64,000 nucleotides of DNA from the NCBI RefSeq assembly GCF_023502205.1, contig NZ_JAMFLG010000004.1:124001-188000 (forward strand), given 5' to 3'. This document shows positions 26,097 to 35,705 of the stretch, piece by piece. The notes under the pieces are model-generated. The model saw nothing but the letters and a program-made list of their open reading frames with translations, was not told the DNA's origin and ran no database searches. The first letter of the stretch is position 1. Every line of letters starts with the position of its first letter. The translations under genes were made by a program, and so were the position numbers. The DNA comes from Aquiflexum sp. TKW24L (GTDB taxonomy: Bacteria > Bacteroidota > Bacteroidia > Cytophagales > Cyclobacteriaceae).

Positions 26097-26663
26097 TCAA
26101 AAATTGTGTATGAATGCAAGAAGATCTTGATCCGCAGAAAGTCCAAATTTCTTTCTGAGGCGGTATCTGGCTGTATTAACACTTCCTGGGGAAATATTTA
26201 ACAGAACTGCAATTTCTTTTGAGCTTAAATTCTGTGTTAAAAGCTCACAAAGTTTAATGTCATTGGTTGAGAGATTTGGAAATTTAAGAACTAACCTCTT
26301 TGAAAACTCATCCTCTATCTTACTGGTGATTTTGGAAAAAATCTTTTCTTTCCTCTTGTTGGATTTAAGATTAAGACGACTTAATTGGAAAAGGGCGAAT
26401 GAAATTGGAACCGCAATAAAAATTAAAGTAAGGCCAGTCTGCTGAAACATAATGACAATGATGTATTGCCTTTTCTGTTTTTCGGATAGGGTTTTTGACT
26501 TCTCCAGTTCTATTTTCTTAGATGTAATTGAATCTATAATATTCTTTTCTTTTAGCCCCATATGAATAAAAAATATCAAGATAATGAACGCATACACCGA
26601 CAAAATAATAGAAATATTACGGTGGATGCCTTTGAAAAATCTAGGTTTCAGAATTCCTACCAT
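26097..26663 (-). CDS. Membrane-anchored LuxR-type HTH regulator
   Basis: 188 residues: two hydrophobic helices (about 18-35 and 68-92) joined by a charged loop, a short coiled segment, and a C-terminal LuxR/GerE-like HTH (about 125-185) with LCELLTQNLSSKEIAVLLN and GSVNTARYRLRKKFGL. The architecture resembles the output half of TPR-LuxR membrane regulators that lack the sensor repeats. It may control the adjacent serine hydrolase gene, which starts about 100 bases further on the same strand, but this is positional inference. Confidence 0.8.
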   Translation of the reverse strand: MVGILKPRFFKGIHRNISIILSVYAFIILIFFIHMGLKEKNIIDSITSKKIELEKSKTLSEKQKRQYIIVIMFQQTGLTLIFIAVPISFALFQLSRLNLKSNKRKEKIFSKITSKIEDEFSKRLVLKFPNLSTNDIKLCELLTQNLSSKEIAVLLNISPGSVNTARYRLRKKFGLSADQDLLAFIHNF

Positions 26664-26785
26664 ACAATTAAATAATCAAAGTCCTGATTAGTAAGATCAC
26701 CTTGCTAAATAAAATGGTTATTGGAATAAAAGAAGGCTATTATTCCTCCATCGAAAAGACTTGGCGATATTTTTTCTTCAAATCT

Positions 26786-27052
26786 TTATGGTTTTATAAT
26801 CGTTCCATCAGCCTTCCTGACTGTCCAACTGGATTTGGTCATCATGGGATATTTTGCGGCGAGGGTTTCATTCACTTCTACACCAAATCCCGGGGCTTCA
26901 TTGACTGACATATAGCCATTGTTCATGGTTGGGCAACCTGGAAACACTTCTCTCAACTGATCTGAAAATTGGGCAGCTTCCTGAATGCCGAAATTCCATA
27001 TTGCTTAATCCATATGGGCTTGAGCAGCATGACCAACAGGAGAAACGTCTCC
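26786..27052 (-). pseudogene. C-terminal remnant of an enolase-superfamily sugar-acid dehydratase
   Basis: On the minus strand the frame reads GDVSPVGHAAQAHMD, a TAA stop (27005-27007), then AIWNFGIQE..., NEAPGFGVEV, LAAKYP and a natural end at 26786. This is the tail of a mandelate-racemase/mannonate-dehydratase-like enzyme; relatives read HLDLA(V/I)WNFGIQE at the interrupted point, so a leucine codon TTA has probably become TAA. Everything upstream of GDVSPVGH is missing, and the homology ends three bases from copy B of the 59-bp repeat. Family call is from motif memory, not a search. Confidence 0.75.
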
Positions 27053-27055
27053 TTA

Positions 27056-27114
27056 AATCGAATTTATTTAAATTTGGTGGATATTCAATAGATTCAATAC
27101 CCAAAGAATCAAGC
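27056..27114. repeat. 59-bp direct repeat, copy B
   Basis: Partner of the copy at 21096-21154 (54 of 59 bases identical, same orientation). It sits exactly where the enolase-superfamily remnant breaks off, which suggests that it marks a recombination or insertion junction. Confidence 0.9.
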
Positions 27115-27177
27115 ATGAATCAAATTATCAAAAACTGAATTCTACTTGAATCCTCCCACACATAATAATTAACACCT

Positions 27178-27630
27178 ATGAAAAATATCCAAAACGATAA
27201 AGATTATTCCGAACTCAGAAAACGGATATTGGCACTTTCAAACTCAAGTCCGAGGAAATGGGGCAAAATGAGCTTACAGCAAATGCTTGTCCATTGCATC
27301 ACGCAATTGAAAATGTCGTTGGGAGAACTTCCCTCCAAGGCCCAAGGTCCTGCATATATGCGGACAAGATTGGGCAAATGGCTTATATTTTCGACTATTC
27401 CTTGGCCCAAAGGAGCAGATACGCCTGACGAAATGAACGTAGAGAAAAATGAATTTCTCTTAACTGGGATGGAAAACGAAAAAACAGAATTGTTGCATTA
27501 TCTCGAAAAGGTAAAAGCCCAAGTCAAGTTATTCCCTCATCCATTTTTTGGGGAACTCACCCTCAAGGAATGGTCAAGGATGATATATAAGCATCTTGAT
27601 CATCATTTGAGGCAATTTGGCAGTAACTGA
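27178..27630 (+). CDS. DUF1569 family protein (DinB-like fold)
   Basis: 150 residues with the pattern of DUF1569 proteins: RILALSNSSPRKWGKMSLQQMLVHC near the N-terminus (histidine of a DinB-like metal site) and a C-terminal KHLDHHLRQFG with two or three histidines that complete it. DinB-like proteins are four-helix metal-binding proteins, some of them thiol transferases; no role is known for this one. It stands alone, followed by a 1.1-kb repeat field. Confidence 0.8.
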   Translation: MKNIQNDKDYSELRKRILALSNSSPRKWGKMSLQQMLVHCITQLKMSLGELPSKAQGPAYMRTRLGKWLIFSTIPWPKGADTPDEMNVEKNEFLLTGMENEKTELLHYLEKVKAQVKLFPHPFFGELTLKEWSRMIYKHLDHHLRQFGSN

Positions 27631-27901
27631 ATCTTATAATTGTTAAGCCCTCGAACGGTCCCGTTATTCTGCTTCTCCAGAAGCCGGATAGACTGCTTCT
27701 CCGGAAGCTGGATAGACTGATTTTTTACCGCAAAGGGCCCAAAGGTTTCGCAATGGGGGCAAAGGGTATTGATTTTTTTACCACTGGGGACACAGAGGGC
27801 ACAGAGGAAGAGATTAGTAGAACAAAAGACCCATGAGGGGTCTCATTCTTTTCATTCTCCGCCAATATTTGTGTAACCACAAATATTCCCTCTCCTCAAA
27901 C

Positions 27902-28501
27902 ATCATCTTCAATTTTTCACCTTTTGCTCTGCGTCTTTGAGTGAGGTATTTTTTTTACCGCCAAGGAAAAGAAGGTTTCGCAATGGGACGCAAAGGATTT
28001 TCGAACATCCTTGTTTTTGGCGGAAACCTTAATTCACAATTTCAATTTCCTCGGCCAAAAACCAGAATCCCTGTTCTCGTTTCTTACCCCGAGTTGCGTT
28101 CCTTACTCGGGGCTACCCATATTTGACCACTACGTGGTCGGCCGCCGATGCCAATGTTTATGTCTCCGCTGGGTGGGATTTGTAATTCCACCCTTTTATT
28201 TTTTGGGATTTAAAATCCCAATTCACCCCAAATGTTTACCTGTCCACAACATCATCTTCAATTTTTCACCTTTTGCTCTGCGTCTTTGAGTGAGGTATTT
28301 TTTTTACCGCCAAGGAAAAGAAGGTTTCGCAATGGGACGCAAAGGATTTTCGAACATCTCTGTTTTTGGCGGAAACCCAAATTCCCTATTGGAAGTTATT
28401 TCGGCCAAAAACCAGAATCGCTGTTCTTGATTCTCACCCCGAGTTGCGTTCCTTACTCGGGGCTACCCATATTTGACCACTACGTGGTCGGTCGCCGATG
28501 C
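27902..28501. repeat. Tandem duplicated repeat block in a 1.1-kb gene-free region
   Basis: Two copies of a unit of about 250 bases (27902-28151 and 28251-28501, period about 349). Each starts with TTTTGCTCTGCGTCTTTGAG, continues through ACCGCCAAGG..CGCAATGGGACGCAAAGG, and ends with a CCCCGAGT..ACTCGGGG hairpin and GACCACTACGTGGTC. Upstream (27660-27830) lie shorter degenerate units: a doubled GCTTCTCC(A/G)GAAGC(C/T)GGATAGACTG, an ACCGCAAAGGGCCC unit and an ACCACTGGGGACACAGAGG unit. Hairpins of this type resemble REP sequences of RAYT-transposase systems, but no transposase is present. Nothing coding is supported between 27631 and 28731. Confidence 0.8.
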
Positions 28502-28731
28502 GTAGTCCTTTCCCTATTTGGTGAACTGATTCGTCTCTGAGACGAACTCATTGACCTTTTTGCTTAACTGATTCGCCTATTTGGTGAGTCGGTGGTTTTC
28601 GGAAATGGGTAGATTTTAGATTGACCCATCGAATTTTAGAAACCTATTAAGTCTCTCCATTTTTTTTAAACTTCCCAAAACATTGCCATTCATTTTTTAT
28701 TTAAATTTCGAAGATCAATACAACGTAAGGA

Positions 28732-29538
28732 ATGGATTTCAATCTCGACTGGCTCTTAGGAACGGATTACACTGAACCGGGAAATTTTATCATCATCTTT
28801 TCGCTTTTATTGGCCGGGATTTTCGGGAGATACATGCTTTTGGCTTGGTTGTACCATGAGTTGGTTTATAAAAAATTGGGCGATGCCCTACCCCACCGGA
28901 GGCTGCACCAACAGGTCAAAGTCCCCCAAGTCAAGACGGAAATCTGGTATTCTTTTCTCGGTGGGATCATATTTGCTCTTTCAGGGACGGTCATGTTGAT
29001 CTGCTGGCAGCGAGGATACACCAAGCTATACACGGCACTTTCCTCTTGGGATGTATTATGGCTTCCGATCAGCTTTTTCTTGGCCATGTTCATCCATGAG
29101 ACCTATTATTATTGGCTTCACAGGTGGATGCATCGACCAAAAGTTCTCCGTCATTTTCACCATATCCACCACAACAGCCTTTATACAAGTTCATTCACTT
29201 CCTTTTCCTTCCACCCGGTTGAGGCATCGCTTCACGCGGTCTTTTTGCCTGTTTTGGTTCTTATCCTTCCCATGCATTTTACAGTTTTGCTGGCTTTGTT
29301 GGTGACCATGTCCATCACTGCCGTGATCAACCATGCCGGTGTAGAAGTCTACGGCAGTTCGGCACTTCGCTCGCCGATTGCAAGATGGATGGTCGGGGCA
29401 ACCCACCATGACATGCACCATCTGAGGTACCGATGCAACTATGGCCTGTATTTCACTTTTTGGGATGTGTGGATGAGGACAGAAGATGCGGGGTTTGAAA
29501 AGAGGTTTATCGACCATACTTCAAAGGAAAAAAACTAA
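28732..29538 (+). CDS. Sterol desaturase/fatty acid hydroxylase family membrane protein
   Basis: 268 residues, several membrane helices and the complete set of histidine clusters that bind the non-haem di-iron centre: HETYYYWLHRWMH, HFHHIHH, and the C-terminal HHDMHH with H in NHAG. Members oxidise C-H bonds in lipids such as sterols, carotenoids, fatty acids or alkylglycerols; the substrate here cannot be told. It is convergent with katG. Confidence 0.9.
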   Translation: MDFNLDWLLGTDYTEPGNFIIIFSLLLAGIFGRYMLLAWLYHELVYKKLGDALPHRRLHQQVKVPQVKTEIWYSFLGGIIFALSGTVMLICWQRGYTKLYTALSSWDVLWLPISFFLAMFIHETYYYWLHRWMHRPKVLRHFHHIHHNSLYTSSFTSFSFHPVEASLHAVFLPVLVLILPMHFTVLLALLVTMSITAVINHAGVEVYGSSALRSPIARWMVGATHHDMHHLRYRCNYGLYFTFWDVWMRTEDAGFEKRFIDHTSKEKN

Positions 29539-29544
29539 ACAAAA

Positions 29545-29572
29545 AAAGGTGATCTGTTTCCATACCACCTTT
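29545..29572. terminator. Weak bidirectional hairpin between the hydroxylase gene and katG
   Basis: AAAGGTG (29545-29551) and CACCTTT (29566-29572) flank a 14-base loop in the short convergent gap, preceded by an A-run. It may serve as a terminator for katG on the minus strand. Confidence 0.4.
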
Positions 29573-29597
29573 CCTATCAAACAAACTTATCCAAATA

Positions 29598-31856
<2,259 letters not shown>

Positions 31857-32082
31857 TTACTAAATATAAAGGCTATTGAAGTTATTTTTCGATTGATAAA
31901 ATCTATGACTCTTATGCAAATTTAATAAGGTTTGAACTTAAAGAAAATCGTTTAAGGAAAACATGATTTTGATCAGGAGAATGAAGTGCGACTTCCCCTT
32001 TAGTGAAAAAGTCGAGCATCCGATGTGCTATTGATTCTATTTTATCTGATATTAATCGATCATTCAAAAAAACCTATTCTTT

Positions 32083-32472
32083 ATGGTAGTCACCCTTGCA
32101 AAATGGACAGTAGTACTTTTTGGGTTTTTTTTTATTGCAACAGGGTTTTTGATGCTTTTTGCACCCAGAAAAGCACGGGAAATATTGCGGAAAGCAGGAA
32201 GTACCAACTTGATCAATTATACCGAAATTACAGGGAGGATGATTCCTGCAATTGGATTGATCGTGTATGCAGACTATTCCAGGTTTCCAGAAGTATTCAG
32301 TGTTGTGGGTTGGTTTATGTTGGGTACCTCGATTGTACTCTATTTTGTACCAAGGAGGTTGCACCACAATTACTCTTTGAAAAGCGCAGAGATCCTCAAA
32401 CCCATCTACTTTCAGATCATTTCGCCTTTTGCCATGTTAATTGGGATAGCAATATTTTATGCTGTTTTTTAA
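32083..32472 (+). CDS. Small four-helix membrane protein of unknown function
   Basis: 129 residues with four hydrophobic segments (about 5-25, 49-63, 70-87, 108-128) and short basic loops (APRKAREILRK, PRRLHHNY). I do not recognise the family. An overlapping longer frame at 32025-32510 is a shadow. It lies alone between katG (divergent) and the amidohydrolase gene. Confidence 0.6.
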   Translation: MVVTLAKWTVVLFGFFFIATGFLMLFAPRKAREILRKAGSTNLINYTEITGRMIPAIGLIVYADYSRFPEVFSVVGWFMLGTSIVLYFVPRRLHHNYSLKSAEILKPIYFQIISPFAMLIGIAIFYAVF

Positions 32473-32623
32473 GATCTTTATTTTTGGGATTTAATTCTCA
32501 AAATTACTAGTTGGATTTTTGCGACCCGCCTAGTTTTAAGATATTATTATCAAAATCTTAAACTGGCATTTTTGGTTGATAATGTTGCGGGTAAATCTGA
32601 TATTGATTCCTAAATCCTCAAAC

Positions 32624-33688
32624 ATGACTACAACCCAATTGCTCCGCTCCTACCTGATTATCATGACTTTATTTGTTTTCGGGCTATTTCAACAAGGACA
32701 TGCATGTACCAGGGTAGTATATAAAGGACCAAACCAAACCGTAATCACGGCCAGGTCTATGGATTGGAAAAGTGAAATCCCCGCCAATCTGTGGGTTCTT
32801 CCCAGAGCTACAAAACGTTCGGGAATTGCCGGAGAAAATTCAATCGAATGGACATCCAAATATGGAAGTATTGTGACCACTGCTTGGGATATTGCATCTG
32901 CTGACGGAATGAACGAAAAGGGACTTGTTGCCAATCTCCTTTGGCTCGTCGAGTCAGAATATCCGAAATATGACCCCAAGGCAGGAAAAAAAGGATTGGC
33001 GATTTCGCTTTGGGCCCAATATGCCTTGGACAATTTCGCATCTGTTCGTGAAGCTGTCGACCATTTTAGACTGGGAAATATAGTATTGGTTTCTGACTAC
33101 ATTCCGGGCACTAAGATGTTTACGACTGTACACCTCTCCATTTCAGATGCGTCAGGAGACAATGCCATTTTCGAATATGTGGGAGGAGAACTTGTCATCC
33201 ACCATGACCCATCATACACTGTAATGACCAATTCACCAATTTTTGAAGAACAGCTTGGTCTCAACAAATATTGGAAAAATATACCGGGAACTGTGATGCT
33301 CCCCGGTACCAACCGCGCTGCCGACAGGTTTGTGCGGGCATCCTATTACATTGAAGCCATTCCCCAAACAGACAAGATGGAAGTAGCCATTCCTTCAGTT
33401 TTCAGTGTGATCCGCAATTGTTCCGTTCCTTTTGGGATCTCAACCCCCGATGAACCAAACATCTCCTCTACGAGATGGCGATCTGTTTCAGATCAAAAAA
33501 ACCTCATTTACTATTTCGAAACAGCTTTGACTCCGAATACTTTTTGGGTGGATCTTAAGAAAATCGACTTCAGTCCCAAAGCGAAAACCAAAAAGCTAAG
33601 TGTAGAAAAAAATGAAACTTATGCCGGCGAATCATCGACACAGTTCAAGATAACGGCTCCTTTTGAATTTCAAGGGGTAGGATTGTAA
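32624..33688 (+). CDS. Linear amide C-N hydrolase of the choloylglycine hydrolase/penicillin V acylase family
   Basis: 354 residues. Signal peptide ending GHA followed directly by C28, which becomes the N-terminal nucleophile of this Ntn-hydrolase family (CTRVVY..). Family segments follow: TARSMDW, GMNEKGLVANLLWL, MTNSP and the GTNRAADRF region. Gram-negative members act on bile salts, penicillin V or acyl-homoserine lactones. The ATG at 32624 is preferred because it starts the signal peptide; an earlier in-frame ATG at 32576 would put 16 residues in front. Confidence 0.88.
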   Translation: MTTTQLLRSYLIIMTLFVFGLFQQGHACTRVVYKGPNQTVITARSMDWKSEIPANLWVLPRATKRSGIAGENSIEWTSKYGSIVTTAWDIASADGMNEKGLVANLLWLVESEYPKYDPKAGKKGLAISLWAQYALDNFASVREAVDHFRLGNIVLVSDYIPGTKMFTTVHLSISDASGDNAIFEYVGGELVIHHDPSYTVMTNSPIFEEQLGLNKYWKNIPGTVMLPGTNRAADRFVRASYYIEAIPQTDKMEVAIPSVFSVIRNCSVPFGISTPDEPNISSTRWRSVSDQKNLIYYFETALTPNTFWVDLKKIDFSPKAKTKKLSVEKNETYAGESSTQFKITAPFEFQGVGL

Positions 33689-34045
33689 AAGGGATTGGGT
33701 TCCGGTAGATTTAAACTTCCACTTTAACCATTTGTCAGTAGACTCCGATAAAAAAAAAATTACCACTTTATGTAAAACATGATTATCATCATGGTTTGAA
33801 GATGATTAAATCATTTTCTTGATGATCTTTATTTGCCAAATTGCTTCCAATAAAGGTTCTTTACCTTCCTCCTTTTTTTTATAAGCCCCTATAGAATTTA
33901 TTGCTCTTTCCAAGAAAAATATTTTCTCCGACCCGTAAGAAGGTCTTGGAAAATAATTCTAAAAAATTGCAGGTCAGTGCTTATTCCCTGACCAACAGGA
34001 ATGCTTTCAATACGCAAAAGACAATGTGCACCTTAACTTTTCACT
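33689..34045. other. Gene-free stretch with hairpins
   Basis: No coding region is supported. It holds two short dyads: GGTCAG..CTGACC (about 33973-33994) and CCAAGA..TCTTGG (about 33910-33949, with an inner GACC/GGTC). The frame that runs from 33901 into the GH13 gene is out of phase with it and looks non-coding. These dyads could be part of a leader or operator for the GH13 gene. Confidence 0.4.
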
Positions 34046-35548
34046 ATGATGACCAAAGCCAAAAGAAACTATCCTACCTTATATCAGGTCAATATCAGGG
34101 TCTGGTTGAATTCCATTTCTATAAAACTTTGCAAACGGGCCACACTCGATGACATTCCCGACCATGAACTTGACAAAATCAAGGAAATGGGTTTTGAATG
34201 GGTATGGCTGATGGGTATCTGGCAAACAGGCAGCAGGGGCAAAGAAATCTCAAGAACAAATCAGGACCTATTGGATGAGTTTGAAAGAACCCTCCCTGAC
34301 CTCAAAATGGGCGATATTGGAGGTTCAGGATTTGCGATTACGAGTTATGAAATCCACGGGGACTTGGGTGGTAATGAGGCCTTGGGCAGAATCAAGAAAA
34401 AAATGAAGGAAAAAGGCCTATTTCTGATGTTGGATTTTGTGCCCAACCATACCGCCATTGACCATCAATGGGTAACAACACACCCTGAATTCTACATTGA
34501 AGGAAGCAGGGATGATTTGCAGCGGGAACCACAAAATTACATTTCTATACCATCCAAAGATAAAGAAAGGATTTTTGCCTATGGACGGGATCCATTCTTC
34601 TCTGGTTGGCCGGATACACTCCAACTCGATTATAGCAACCCAGAGCTACAGAAAGCGATGGAAATCGAACTTGGCAAAGTCGTTAAATTATGTGACGGGA
34701 TCCATTGCGACATGGCCATGCTAGTCATTCCTTCTGTTTTCGAGAAAACATGGGGAAAAAGCTGTGACAGCTTTTGGCCAAAAGCCATCCAAAAAATCAA
34801 ATCTAAAAATCCAGAGTTCAAGTTCCTTGCAGAGGTCTACTGGGACCTTGAATGGGAACTACAGCTGCAGGGGTTTGACTATACCTATGATAAGAAACTA
34901 CTTGACCGACTGACCGAAGGCAAATCTCAACCGATCCGTGACCACCTCAGTGCCGGGTTGGAATACCAAGGCCATACGGTCCGGTTTTTAGAAAACCATG
35001 ATGAACCCCGTGCCGCTTCCATATTTGATCAAAAAAAGCATGAGGCTGCAGCGATCATTACCTATTACTCTCCCGGTGTCCGATTTTTTCATCAGGGACA
35101 ATTAGAGGGAAAAAAAACACGTATTTCTACCCATTTGATTCGGGGACCTCATGAACCTGTAGATCCTGTCCTACATCAATTTTACCTGCGATTGCTTCAG
35201 GTGTTGAAAAACCCCCTGTTTGAAAAAGGGCGGTGGAGACTCCTCGACACCAAAGAAACCTGGCATGGCAACAGTACATGGGATTCATTTGTGGCCTTTT
35301 CATGGGAAAGCTCCCAAAATAAAATGGGAGTCGTGGTAGTAAATTATGCCCCTTATTCCGGTGAGTGTTTTCTTGAGCTACCACTCCCTTACCTGACAGA
35401 TAAAACCTGGAGCCTTCAAAACCTGATGGGCGATGAAATCTATGTACGGGAAGGAAATAGCCTGCTTTCCGAAGGACTATTTTTAGACATGCCGGCATGG
35501 CATTATCATGTCTTTGAATTTAAGCAGTTGAAAAAAGAGAAGAAATAA
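34046..35548 (+). CDS. GH13 alpha-amylase-family protein with an altered active-site arginine position
   Basis: 500 residues, no signal peptide, so cytoplasmic. (Beta/alpha)8 barrel motifs: region I DFVPNH (130-135), region II CDGIHCDMA with nucleophile D222, acid/base E263 in LAEVYWD, region IV FLENHDEPR with H318-D319. The position two before the nucleophile, nearly always Arg in GH13 (GxRxD), is His220 (codon CAT at about 34703). The C-terminal beta domain ends AWHYHVFEF. Substrate is probably an alpha-glucan or glucoside; the His could alter or abolish activity. Stand-alone gene without maltose-system neighbours. Confidence 0.85.
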   Translation: MMTKAKRNYPTLYQVNIRVWLNSISIKLCKRATLDDIPDHELDKIKEMGFEWVWLMGIWQTGSRGKEISRTNQDLLDEFERTLPDLKMGDIGGSGFAITSYEIHGDLGGNEALGRIKKKMKEKGLFLMLDFVPNHTAIDHQWVTTHPEFYIEGSRDDLQREPQNYISIPSKDKERIFAYGRDPFFSGWPDTLQLDYSNPELQKAMEIELGKVVKLCDGIHCDMAMLVIPSVFEKTWGKSCDSFWPKAIQKIKSKNPEFKFLAEVYWDLEWELQLQGFDYTYDKKLLDRLTEGKSQPIRDHLSAGLEYQGHTVRFLENHDEPRAASIFDQKKHEAAAIITYYSPGVRFFHQGQLEGKKTRISTHLIRGPHEPVDPVLHQFYLRLLQVLKNPLFEKGRWRLLDTKETWHGNSTWDSFVAFSWESSQNKMGVVVVNYAPYSGECFLELPLPYLTDKTWSLQNLMGDEIYVREGNSLLSEGLFLDMPAWHYHVFEFKQLKKEKK

Positions 35549-35705
35549 TGAAGAAAGGTAGCGATTCACTTTTTTCAAAACATAACAAATTACCACTTTT
35601 TAATCTGTATTCTATGGACAGATTGGATATTCAAACAATTAGTTTTAGGTTTAGGAAATTCCAAATCTATAAAAATCCAGTCCACCCATCTATTGAATGT
35701 AAAGC

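Noticed and set aside
26898-27116. 72-codon minus-strand frame running through repeat B
   Set aside because: It is out of phase with the enolase-superfamily remnant, which explains the sequence better.
27941-28540. Three overlapping frames of 60-100 codons on the plus strand
   Set aside because: They lie across duplicated non-coding repeats and their products are low-complexity without homology signs.
32025-32510. 161-codon plus-strand frame over the small membrane protein gene
   Set aside because: Cysteine-rich, irregular product; the alternative frame gives a clean four-helix membrane protein.
33901-34152. 83-codon plus-strand frame overlapping the GH13 start
   Set aside because: Out of phase with the clearly coding GH13 gene and without recognisable protein features.
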